Shown here piece by piece: positions 8,731 to 16,819 of a stretch of DNA of 64,000 bases. Source of the DNA: Flavobacteriales bacterium UBA952 (lineage in GTDB: Bacteria > Bacteroidota > Bacteroidia > Flavobacteriales_D > Crocinitomicaceae); contig CAJJBU010000017.1 of the NCBI GenBank assembly GCA_905182495.1, positions 107,901 to 171,900 of the forward strand. The letters are read 5' to 3'. The notes beneath the pieces are model-generated. The model was not told the DNA's origin, searched no databases, and saw nothing but the letters and a program-made list of their open reading frames with translations. Both the position numbers and the translations under genes were made by a program. The stretch's first letter is position 1, and the number at the start of each line of letters is the position of its first letter.

Positions 8731-11394
8731 ATGGCAGGAAGACCAATTAGATTAGGTAAAGCAGCAGGCGAACTCAACGTGGGACTGTCGCATATTATAG
8801 AATTCCTTAGTTCTAAAGGAATTACTATTGATACCAACCCCAACACAAAGCTTGATACCGAGCAATACGAAATGCTATGCGCTGAATTTGCGGCAGACCA
8901 AGCTCTTAACGAAAAATCTAAAGGTGTTTTAACAAGCCGTGAAAAAAGAGAATCTTTATCTCTAGGAGACTCAAAAAAGGAAGAGCCGCCTGTTGTTAAG
9001 GAGGAACCAGCGATGAATGTTGAGGAAATCAAACGTCAAGTTGCCGAAGAAAAAGCGCCGAGTAAACCTGAATCTGGTTTAAAGGTTGTGGGCAATATTG
9101 ATCTTAATGCGCTGAAACCAAAGAAAAAAGTAGTAGAAGCTAAGCCCGAAGAGCCAAAACCTCTTCCAGAGGAGAAGAAAGTGGAGCCTATAAAAGTTGA
9201 GACACCGAAGCCTTCTAAAACGGAAGAAAAGCCCCTTGAAAAGCCAGTTGTTCCTCCTGTAAAGAGTAATGAGATTGAGACGATTAAAGTTGAACGTAAG
9301 AAAATCACGGGACCAACAGTTCTTGGTAAAATTGAATTGCCGGTAGAAAAGCCTAGGTCTTCAAGCAACTCTCGTGCTGAACACGCAAATAAACGGAAAA
9401 GAAAACGAATTAAGAAAGTTGAAACACCCGCTCCTGGAGCAAAAGGTGTAAGCTCTAAATCTCAAGCAACCAAGCCTAAAAAAGCTGAAATCACGGAAAA
9501 AGATATTCAGAAAGAGATTAAAGACACTTTAGCAAGGTTATCCAATAAAGGTGGTAAGTCAAAAGCATCTAAAAATAGAAGACAAAAAAGAGATAGTGTT
9601 GCTCAGCGTCGTCAAGAAGAAATGGAGATTGCTGAACTTCAAGAAAAAGTATTGAAGTTAACTGAATTTGTGACGGTTTCAGAATTGGCAGTGATGATGA
9701 ATATTCAGCCAACACAGGTTATTTCGGTTTGTATGTCCTTAGGGATTTTTGCGTCAATTAATCAAAGACTTGATGCGGAAACAATTCAAATTGTTGCAGA
9801 TGAATTTGGTTATGAAACACAATTTGTTAGTGCTGAGGTACAGGAATCGATACCGACTGTAGAAGATAATGAAGAGGATTTAATTGATCGCCCACCAATC
9901 ATCACGGTAATGGGACACGTTGATCATGGTAAAACCTCTCTTTTGGATAGAATTCGAGATGCAAATGTTACCGAGGGTGAAGCCGGTGGTATCACACAGC
10001 ACATCGGGGCTTATTCTTTAATTCTAAAAGACGGTCGTAAAATAACCTTCTTAGACACACCTGGTCACGAGGCATTTACAGCCATGCGTGCTAGGGGTGC
10101 TCAGGTAACCGATGTTGCGATTATTATTGTTGCAGCTGATGATGACGTTATGCCACAAACAAAAGAGGCTATTTCTCATGCGCAAGCGGCAAATGTCCCT
10201 ATGATATTTGCAATCAATAAAATTGATAAACCAGGAGCAAGTCCTGATAAAATTCGTGAGCAACTTTCAGCGATGAATATTTTAGTTGAAGATTGGGGAG
10301 GAACCTTTCAGTGCCAAGAGATTTCAGCAAAACAAAATGTGAATATCGATGAACTCTTAGAAAAAGTCTTACTTGAAGCGGAGATGCTTAACCTTAAGGC
10401 AAATCCAGACAAACCAGCTCTTGGAACAGTAATAGAGGCATCATTGGATAAAGGAAAAGGCTTCGTAACGAATATGTTAGTTCAGGCAGGAACTTTGAAA
10501 ATAGGAGATGTTCTATTGGTTGGTAGACACCACGGAAGAGTTCGTGCGATGCACGATGAAAAAGGGGTGGCGATGAAAGTTGCTGGTCCATCACAAGCGG
10601 TTTCCGTTTTAGGGATTAACGGTGCACCAAGTGCAGGTGACAACTTCAATGTTATGCTTGATGAAAAAGAGGCCAAATCTATTGCAACAAAAAGAGAGCA
10701 GCTATATCGTGAGCAAGGTCTTAGAACAACGAAGCATATTACACTAGATGAAATCGGTCGTCGTTTGGCAATCGGAGACTTTAAGGAATTAAATCTGATT
10801 ATAAAAGGAGATGTTGATGGTTCTATTGAGGCACTTTCTGATGCTTTACTCAATTTGTCGACACCAGAAATTCAAGTTAATATAATACACAAGGGTGTTG
10901 GTGCTATTTCTGAGGCAGATGTGCATCTTGCATCGGCATCAGATGCGATCATCCTTGGATTCCAAGTTCGACCTACTATAGGGGGGCGTAAATTGGCGGA
11001 AAACGAGCAAATCGATATCAGATTATATTCTATTATATACAAGGCGATTGAAGAAATTAAAGCTGCCATGGAAGGTATGCTCTCTCCAGATATTGAAGAA
11101 AAAATTGTTGGCTCTGCTGAAATCAGAGAGACATTTGATATTACGAAAGTCGGTACAATTGCAGGGTGTTATGTTTTAGACGGGACAATCAAAAGAAATT
11201 CTAAAATCAGAATCATTCGCGATGGAATCGTAGTTCATTCAGGCGTTCTTGGTTCTTTGAAGCGATTCAAAGACGATGTAAAAGAAGTCAAAAACAATTA
11301 CGAGTGCGGGTTGAATATTGATAAGTACAATGACATTCAAGAGGGTGACGTTGTGGAGGCTTATGAAGAGTTAGAGGTCGCTCGTAAACTATAA
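8731..11394 (+). CDS. infB: Translation initiation factor IF-2
   Basis: An 887-residue IF-2. The ATG at 8731 (MAGRPIRLGKAAGELNVG) is the family start; an upstream TTG at 8698 would add 11 unrelated residues. The N-terminal IF2_N helix domain is followed by a long Lys/Glu/Pro-rich linker (about residues 70-320). The GTPase domain has G1 GHVDHGKT near residue 396, G2/G3 with GGITQHIGAY and DTPGHEAF, and G4 NKIDK. Domains II, III and the C-terminal fMet-tRNA-binding domain follow. The protein delivers initiator tRNA, whose gene is also in this window at 61763. Confidence 0.97.
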   Translation: MAGRPIRLGKAAGELNVGLSHIIEFLSSKGITIDTNPNTKLDTEQYEMLCAEFAADQALNEKSKGVLTSREKRESLSLGDSKKEEPPVVKEEPAMNVEEIKRQVAEEKAPSKPESGLKVVGNIDLNALKPKKKVVEAKPEEPKPLPEEKKVEPIKVETPKPSKTEEKPLEKPVVPPVKSNEIETIKVERKKITGPTVLGKIELPVEKPRSSSNSRAEHANKRKRKRIKKVETPAPGAKGVSSKSQATKPKKAEITEKDIQKEIKDTLARLSNKGGKSKASKNRRQKRDSVAQRRQEEMEIAELQEKVLKLTEFVTVSELAVMMNIQPTQVISVCMSLGIFASINQRLDAETIQIVADEFGYETQFVSAEVQESIPTVEDNEEDLIDRPPIITVMGHVDHGKTSLLDRIRDANVTEGEAGGITQHIGAYSLILKDGRKITFLDTPGHEAFTAMRARGAQVTDVAIIIVAADDDVMPQTKEAISHAQAANVPMIFAINKIDKPGASPDKIREQLSAMNILVEDWGGTFQCQEISAKQNVNIDELLEKVLLEAEMLNLKANPDKPALGTVIEASLDKGKGFVTNMLVQAGTLKIGDVLLVGRHHGRVRAMHDEKGVAMKVAGPSQAVSVLGINGAPSAGDNFNVMLDEKEAKSIATKREQLYREQGLRTTKHITLDEIGRRLAIGDFKELNLIIKGDVDGSIEALSDALLNLSTPEIQVNIIHKGVGAISEADVHLASASDAIILGFQVRPTIGGRKLAENEQIDIRLYSIIYKAIEEIKAAMEGMLSPDIEEKIVGSAEIRETFDITKVGTIAGCYVLDGTIKRNSKIRIIRDGIVVHSGVLGSLKRFKDDVKEVKNNYECGLNIDKYNDIQEGDVVEAYEELEVARKL

Positions 11395-11435
11395 CTCAGC
11401 GTCCTTTAGTAAATCTTCAGCTGATAATTATTCAT

Positions 11436-11443
11436 TACATTTG
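11436..11443 (+). promoter_or_regulatory. -7 promoter element (TACATTTG) upstream of tatA
   Basis: TACATTTG matches TAnnTTTG and lies 23 bases before the tatA ATG, in the 72-base gap after infB. No clear -33 TTG was seen. Confidence 0.45.
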
Positions 11444-11466
11444 TTTGTATTTAAAAGTTAATTTAT

Positions 11467-11661
11467 ATGTTTTATTTAGTTCCAGGAGGAGGACAAATTG
11501 CAATTATAGTTCTCGTTATTGTCGTTTTGTTTGTCGGCGGAAAAAAAATCCCTGAATTGATGAAAGGACTCGGTAAAGGAGTCAATGAATTCAAAAACGC
11601 CTCTAAAGGAGACGGTTCAGCGAACGAAGAGGAATCAAAGGACGAACAGGAATCAAAGTAA
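11467..11661 (+). CDS. tatA: Sec-independent protein translocase TatA/E
   Basis: A 64-residue TatA/TatE-type protein: one N-terminal membrane helix (about residues 8-24, [16 protein letters not shown]), the conserved hinge [20 protein letters not shown] amphipathic helix, and a short acidic/Ser-rich tail ([14 protein letters not shown]). It forms the pore-like component of the twin-arginine pathway that exports folded, often cofactor-bearing proteins. tatB and tatC are not adjacent. It starts a run of tightly spaced genes; gatA begins 6 bases after its stop. Confidence 0.9.
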   Translation: MFYLVPGGGQIAIIVLVIVVLFVGGKKIPELMKGLGKGVNEFKNASKGDGSANEEESKDEQESK

Positions 11662-11667
11662 AGATTC

Positions 11668-13068
11668 ATGTATAGGACGATTGCCGACACCAAAGAGGCT
11701 ATTCTTTCAGGTAAATCTGTATCCGCGATCGTGGAAGACGGCCTGATTAAAATAGATTCACACCACCATCTTAATGCTTTCGTAGAAGTTTTTAGTGCTT
11801 CAGCTAGAATTGCTGCATTGGAAATTGATAAAAAAATAAAGCAAGGTTCGGCGGGAAAACTCGCCGGAGTAATCATAGGAATCAAAGACAATATCTGCTA
11901 TAAGGGTCATAAGGTATCGGCAGCCTCTAAAATATTAAATAATTTTGAATCCCTTTATACAGCTTCTGTACTTCAAAAGCTATTGGATGAAGATGCGATT
12001 GTTATAGGTCGTTTAAATTGCGATGAATTCGCAATGGGTAGCACGAGTGAAACTTCTTTTTATGGCCCAGTTAAAAACAATATCAATCCGAATTATGTTC
12101 CTGGTGGGTCTTCTGGAGGCTCAGCAGTGGCGGTTTCGGCCGGTTTGTGCGCAATATCATTGGGCAGCGATACAGGAGGTTCGGTTAGACAGCCCGCTTC
12201 TTGGACAAATACCTTTGGACTGAAGCCAACTTATGGAAGACTTAGCCGATATGGACTTATTGCCTATGGCTCTTCGTTTGACCAGATCGGTGTATTTGCA
12301 AATGATTTAGAAGATATCAAAGTGATTTTTGAGCTCACCTATGGTAAAGACCCTTTAGATTCGACTTCAAGCAAGGCTTCTTATGATGTTTTCGATAAGC
12401 AACGACCACTGAGAATTGGTTTTCTTTCGGAATACATGAATCATGATGGTCTTGACCCGGAAATTAAAAAAAAGATTGAGCTTTTAAGAACAAATTTACA
12501 AGCAAATCAAATCGAGGTCAGTGATTTTAGTTTCCCTTACTTGGATCATTTGGTGCCGACATATTATGTATTAACCACTGCAGAGGCGTCTTCAAACCTT
12601 TCTCGATTTGATGGGGTACATTTCGGCTACAGGAGTGAAAAATCTAAGGGCGTTGAAGAGACGTATAAGAATTCTCGTTCAGAAGGGTTTGGACAAGAAG
12701 TTAAAAGAAGGATCATGACAGGTACGTTTGTTCTTTCACACGGTTACTATGATGCTTACTATACAAAAGCACAAAAAGTTCGCCGGCTTGCTAGAAATGC
12801 TACGGATGAGATCTTCAAGAATGTGGACATTTTAATTACCCCTACAACTGCATCCACTGCTTTTGAATTAGGGTCTGTTTCAGATCCATTGCAGATGTAT
12901 CTTCAAGATATTTTTACGGTGCATGCTAATATTACGGGAAACCCTGCTATTAGTATTCCTTTTGGACAGCATTCTAATGGCATGCCTTTTGGTTTACAGC
13001 TTATGTCCTCTTGCAATGATGAGGGAGCCCTTTTGCATTATGCAGGGCTATTAAAAAAATATTTTTAG
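11668..13068 (+). CDS. gatA: Asp/Glu-tRNA amidotransferase subunit A
   Basis: A 466-residue amidase-signature protein. The catalytic Ser-cisSer-Lys triad region is visible: GIKDN near residue 71 (Lys), the Gly/Ser-rich GGSSGGSAVAVSAG near residue 148, and GSDTGGSVRQPAS near residue 170 with the nucleophile Ser. GatA releases ammonia from glutamine for GatB to convert Glu-tRNA(Gln) or Asp-tRNA(Asn). gatB and gatC are not in the window. It is close in length to GatA of other Bacteroidota. It sits between tatA and the transglycosylase gene, one base before the latter. Confidence 0.93.
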   Translation: MYRTIADTKEAILSGKSVSAIVEDGLIKIDSHHHLNAFVEVFSASARIAALEIDKKIKQGSAGKLAGVIIGIKDNICYKGHKVSAASKILNNFESLYTASVLQKLLDEDAIVIGRLNCDEFAMGSTSETSFYGPVKNNINPNYVPGGSSGGSAVAVSAGLCAISLGSDTGGSVRQPASWTNTFGLKPTYGRLSRYGLIAYGSSFDQIGVFANDLEDIKVIFELTYGKDPLDSTSSKASYDVFDKQRPLRIGFLSEYMNHDGLDPEIKKKIELLRTNLQANQIEVSDFSFPYLDHLVPTYYVLTTAEASSNLSRFDGVHFGYRSEKSKGVEETYKNSRSEGFGQEVKRRIMTGTFVLSHGYYDAYYTKAQKVRRLARNATDEIFKNVDILITPTTASTAFELGSVSDPLQMYLQDIFTVHANITGNPAISIPFGQHSNGMPFGLQLMSSCNDEGALLHYAGLLKKYF

Positions 13069-13069
13069 A

Positions 13070-14554
13070 ATGAATAAGATTAATTTAATTGTTTGTTTGG
13101 CTCTTGTTTTTTCAAGTTTTTCTCAAGGAAGTAATACGCCAAAAATTGGTGATTCTCTACATAAGGATCCGTTTCTAAATACGATTGAACAAAGCTTGAA
13201 TCTGTTTTACAATGAGTATAGTGGAACTGAAAACGTAGATTCTATTCGTCAATCCTTGAATTACCTTCCAACAGATTTACCGGTATTTACAGATGAAGTA
13301 TATTGTCAACGGCTTGATGAAATGAATGAAATGAGTCCGTTTCATTTGGATTGTAATTCAAGTACACTCAGTACGCTCAGGTATTTCGTGAAAAAGAGAA
13401 GAGGTTTTATTAAAGTCGTTCTAGGAAGATCTCCGCTTTATTTTGAGATGTTCGAAGCCAAACTAGCGTCCTATGGATTGCCAATTGAACTCAAATATTT
13501 ATCGGTGATAGAAAGCGGCTTGAGGCCCAATGTTAAGTCTCGCGTAGGCGCTTTAGGTCTTTGGCAATTTATGTATAGAACCGGATTGTATTTTGGCCTT
13601 AAAGAGAATTCATACATTGATGAAAGAATGGACCCGGAAAAGGCAACCGATGCCGCCTGCAGGTACCTCAAAAAGTTACACGGAATTTATGGCGATTGGA
13701 ATTTAGCTTTAGCCGCCTATAATGCGGGCCCCGGAAATGTCAATAAGGCAATAAGGCGCTCAGGTAATAAAAAAACGTACTGGGAAGTACGCCCATATTT
13801 GCCACAAGAAACTAGAGGTTATGTGCCTAATTTCATCGCAGCTGCTTATTTAATGACGTACCATAAAGAGCATAATATTTTCCCCGAAAAATTTAATAGG
13901 CATAATATTGAAATCGACACCTTGTGTTTTAAATCGTCTATCCATATGGGCACGATTTCTAAAGTCATTGACTGGCCCCTCGAAGAGATCAGAGCTTTAA
14001 ACCCGGTTTTTAAAAGTACGTATATCCCAAAATCCAACCCTTCATACTGTTTAACGGGTCCGCATGAAAAAATTAATTTAATTGCAGGTTTAGAGGACTC
14101 ATTAATGGCCTTAGAACACTCTATATTTGGGACGGATGAAGTACAAGTAAAACAAATTTATGTGCAAGATTCGCTTTCTGGAGATACGGTTCGGAAGACG
14201 ATCAATATATATTACCATAAAGTTCAAACAGGTGATGTGTTGAAATCTGTAGCTTCATACTATAGTGTGAGTTCAGATGATATTATGAATTGGAATGGGC
14301 TCAATACCACAAATATTTATACTGGTCAGCACCTGCGAATCGAGACCGAAAAAAAAATAACAGCACCGAAGCCAAAGCCTCGTCCTACCACCAATACGAC
14401 AACTGGAGCAAAGAAATATTATACGGTGAGAAGTGGAGACACTTTTGGTCATATTGCCGAAAAGCATCGGCTCTCTCAATCGAAACTTAAACGTTTAAAT
14501 CCAAGAGTGAATATTAATAGAATTTCTATTGGGCAAAAAATCAGAATTCGATAA
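13070..14554 (+). CDS. Lytic murein transglycosylase with LysM repeats (MltD-like)
   Basis: A 494-residue exported enzyme: signal peptide (LIVCLALVFSSFSQG), a family 1 lytic transglycosylase (SLT) domain with the catalytic Glu in YLSVIESGL near residue 146 and the AAYNAGPGNV motif near residue 216, then two LysM modules (about residues 383-428, YHKVQTGDVLKSVASYYSV, and 449-494, YYTVRSGDTFGHIAEKH). It cleaves the MurNAc-GlcNAc bond of peptidoglycan with 1,6-anhydro formation. The second and third parts match MltD, but the orthology is not certain, so no symbol is given. It is followed by the DUF4837 gene after one base. Confidence 0.9.
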   Translation: MNKINLIVCLALVFSSFSQGSNTPKIGDSLHKDPFLNTIEQSLNLFYNEYSGTENVDSIRQSLNYLPTDLPVFTDEVYCQRLDEMNEMSPFHLDCNSSTLSTLRYFVKKRRGFIKVVLGRSPLYFEMFEAKLASYGLPIELKYLSVIESGLRPNVKSRVGALGLWQFMYRTGLYFGLKENSYIDERMDPEKATDAACRYLKKLHGIYGDWNLALAAYNAGPGNVNKAIRRSGNKKTYWEVRPYLPQETRGYVPNFIAAAYLMTYHKEHNIFPEKFNRHNIEIDTLCFKSSIHMGTISKVIDWPLEEIRALNPVFKSTYIPKSNPSYCLTGPHEKINLIAGLEDSLMALEHSIFGTDEVQVKQIYVQDSLSGDTVRKTINIYYHKVQTGDVLKSVASYYSVSSDDIMNWNGLNTTNIYTGQHLRIETEKKITAPKPKPRPTTNTTTGAKKYYTVRSGDTFGHIAEKHRLSQSKLKRLNPRVNINRISIGQKIRIR

Positions 14555-14555
14555 A

Positions 14556-15611
14556 ATGAAGATCTTATATGGATTCTTAGGTCTTGCACTTTTCTTTTCC
14601 CTTTCAGGTTGTGATCAAAAAAACTATTCAGGCCTTAATGTCACAGGGAAAATAGGAGAGATTTTAGTTGTATGTGATGACGTGATTTGGAATTCTCCCT
14701 TGAAGTCAGAATTGGATACTGCATTGACGCAGTTCATATTGCCTTATTGGCCTGATGTTGCTACTTTTGAGCTGATTCATCGAAGCCCCAGAAATTTTGA
14801 TGGAGCGATAAAACGACATCGTAATGTTTTATTCCTAACGATAGACAATACATTTAATGATACTAAATCTCGCATAGAGTCGCGCAGGAACGTCTGGGCA
14901 AATAGGCAATTAGTCATCGAAATAACAGCCCGCGATTTAGAACAGCTATATGAAACCTGTAAAGATGGTTTGCCTGAAGTTCATCAAGGCTTTGATCGTG
15001 CAGAATGGAATCGTATCCGTAAATATTTTGGTGAGAAACAGAGTACGTATGTCAATGAAAAACTCTCAAAAAATTTCGGAATACATATTGACTTGCCGGA
15101 TGGCTCTAATATTGTAACAACCCAACCGAACTTTTACACCATTCAGCTTCCAAATGCCTCGAGGCCTATCGAATTTGTTGGTACAGGCCAACAGGATGTA
15201 GGTGCAATTTACTCTGGAGTTATGGTTTATCAATATCCGTTTCAAGATTCTACAGAATTCACCTTAAGTAATCTCCTTCAGGCCAGAGACACTATGCTCA
15301 AATACAATGTGCCTCATGAAACTTCACGATTGTATATGGGAACGCAATATACAGATTTTGTATTTCCAGAATTATCCGAGAGCACCAATTTCGATGGCAG
15401 TATTTCTGGAGTTGAGATGCGGGGGATGTTTGTTTTTAAAGGAAAATCAATTCACACAACAGGCGGCGCATTCTGGGCTTTTCATTTTGTACACCCAAGG
15501 TCAAAGAAGCTGATATGTATTTCCGGGTACGTGGACGCTCCTGCTACAACGAGCTGGACACATTCATTAAGAGAGATTGAGGCGATTTGGAAAAGTGTTA
15601 CAATTCAATAA
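14556..15611 (+). CDS. DUF4837 family lipoprotein
   Basis: A 351-residue protein with a lipoprotein signal (MKILYGFLGLALFFS, lipobox LSGC near residue 19). I choose the ATG at 14556, just after the transglycosylase stop; an upstream in-frame start at 14529 would spoil the signal peptide. The features GKIGEILVVCDD near residue 35 and the C-terminal RGMFVFKGKSIHTTGGAFWAFHFVH-type region with W and H residues are typical of DUF4837, a Bacteroidota family of unknown function. It probably lies on the inner face of the outer membrane or in the periplasm. Confidence 0.8.
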   Translation: MKILYGFLGLALFFSLSGCDQKNYSGLNVTGKIGEILVVCDDVIWNSPLKSELDTALTQFILPYWPDVATFELIHRSPRNFDGAIKRHRNVLFLTIDNTFNDTKSRIESRRNVWANRQLVIEITARDLEQLYETCKDGLPEVHQGFDRAEWNRIRKYFGEKQSTYVNEKLSKNFGIHIDLPDGSNIVTTQPNFYTIQLPNASRPIEFVGTGQQDVGAIYSGVMVYQYPFQDSTEFTLSNLLQARDTMLKYNVPHETSRLYMGTQYTDFVFPELSESTNFDGSISGVEMRGMFVFKGKSIHTTGGAFWAFHFVHPRSKKLICISGYVDAPATTSWTHSLREIEAIWKSVTIQ

Positions 15612-15681
15612 GGCCTCAAGAATTGTAGCGGCGATTATTACATTTAACGAAGCACGCCATATGGAATGCTTCCATAGTTAA
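15595..15681 (+). pseudogene. Remnant of a family 2 glycosyltransferase N-terminus
   Basis: Overlapping the end of the DUF4837 gene in another frame, a short reading frame (possible GTG start at 15595) encodes RIVAAIITFNEARHMEC and then stops at 15679-15681. The motif (small hydrophobics)-TFNEAR(H/N)-x-x-x-C is the signature N-terminus of GT-A fold family 2 glycosyltransferases. The following DXD region and the rest of the domain cannot be found in any frame before the next gene at 15779. I read it as the stub of a deleted gene. The match is short, so chance is not fully excluded. Confidence 0.5.
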
Positions 15682-15778
15682 CTGCTAAATTGTGTTGAAC
15701 GGGACGGTGGTATAAGAATCCTATTCACTTGATCGGAATACGGATCTCTTCGAAAGGCTTAATCTCAAGGAGATAAAT

Positions 15779-16564
15779 ATGAATAAAGCACTTGAATTCG
15801 GAATTCGCACACACTTCCACTTGGCTATTTTCAGCTTTGTATATATCGTTGGACTTTATAAACGAGATACGGAATCTATTGTATACGCGGCGATGTTCTC
15901 CTTTGGGATTTTAGCCATTTATAATTCCCATAGACTTTATAAATTAAAAAGCAGGGAGCTTCCTGAGTCTGTTTTCATTTGGGTTAATGCTCACAAATGG
16001 ATGGTTTTAGGTATAGCGATCACATCCTTAATAGTGTCCTTGGCTTTATACCTGTGCAACTTTGATCAAAGTTACGAAGTTCATTTTCTTACTGGAATAT
16101 GTATAATTGTAAGTTTTTTATATGTCTATAAAATTGGACATTATTGTCTTCGAGAGATTCCTTTTCTCAAGATATTTCTTGTTTTAGGCATTTGGTTCTT
16201 CCTTTTGCATACCCTGCCTATTTTGTTGTTTTCACGCCCCATTTCTTTAGGCCCAGGTCTTATTTTGTTGATTGCTATTCTGATTCCATCGGACATGAAA
16301 GACATCCGTTTTGACCCAAAAGAAATGTACACGATTCCTCAAATATTGGGGATAAATAGGTCCCTCTATTTATTGCGTTTCCTCTCGTTTATCGGTGTCT
16401 TTTTTCTGATATATTTAGATTGTAATAACCTGGTCCCTTGGCTCATCAGCTTTGTTTATTTATTCATTCTTACATTTTTCCATAGAAAAATTGGGAATGA
16501 ATATTATTTTGTTTGGGTGGACGGAAGTTTTTTAATAACGGGTTTAGGGCTGCTATTTACTTAG
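15779..16564 (+). CDS. UbiA-like prenyltransferase-family membrane protein
   Basis: A 261-residue polytopic protein with about eight hydrophobic segments. Between segments it carries SDMKDIRFDPKEMYTIPQILG, which fits the second Asp motif of UbiA prenyltransferases (DxxDxxxD, near residue 170, followed by T-xP-x-LG). The usual first motif (NxxxDxxxD) is replaced by YNSHRLYKLK near residue 49, without the aspartates. UbiA enzymes transfer prenyl groups to aromatic acceptors; with half of the Mg-binding set missing this protein may be a catalytically altered homologue. A good AAGGAG ribosome site precedes the ATG. No pathway partner is adjacent. Confidence 0.65.
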   Translation: MNKALEFGIRTHFHLAIFSFVYIVGLYKRDTESIVYAAMFSFGILAIYNSHRLYKLKSRELPESVFIWVNAHKWMVLGIAITSLIVSLALYLCNFDQSYEVHFLTGICIIVSFLYVYKIGHYCLREIPFLKIFLVLGIWFFLLHTLPILLFSRPISLGPGLILLIAILIPSDMKDIRFDPKEMYTIPQILGINRSLYLLRFLSFIGVFFLIYLDCNNLVPWLISFVYLFILTFFHRKIGNEYYFVWVDGSFLITGLGLLFT

Positions 16565-16582
16565 ATTTCAATGCGCACAAAA

Positions 16583-16604
16583 AACCCGAAATCTCTTCCG
16601 GGTT
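16583..16604. terminator. Hairpin after the UbiA-like gene (possible terminator)
   Basis: AACCCG (16583-16588) pairs with CGGGTT (16599-16604) around a 10-base loop. On the + strand the U-tract is poor; on the - strand the stem is followed by TTTTTT. It lies 18 bases after the stop of the UbiA-like gene and over 200 bases before leuS, so it most likely ends the upstream transcript. Confidence 0.4.
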
Positions 16605-16794
16605 CTGTGTGTTAAAAAAACATTGAATTATAAAAAAAGTAAAGTGTTAAAAACTTAAAAAAGCAGTAAAGTAATCTGTTTTTCAATTTGGTTAATGCAA
16701 CTATTGTGCCAAAATCACAGATTGAATTTTATTTTAGACAAGGAGGGAACGGTGTTTTTTAAAAGTCTATCTTTTTCAGATGAATCACAATACG

Positions 16795-16802
16795 TATCTT
16801 TA
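16795..16802 (+). promoter_or_regulatory. -7 promoter element (TATCTTTA) of leuS
   Basis: TATCTTTA is one base off the TAnnTTTG consensus and lies 17 bases before the leuS ATG, in a 255-base AT-rich gap that holds no other gene. Confidence 0.4.
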
Positions 16803-16819
16803 CATTCTTAAAATAGCTT

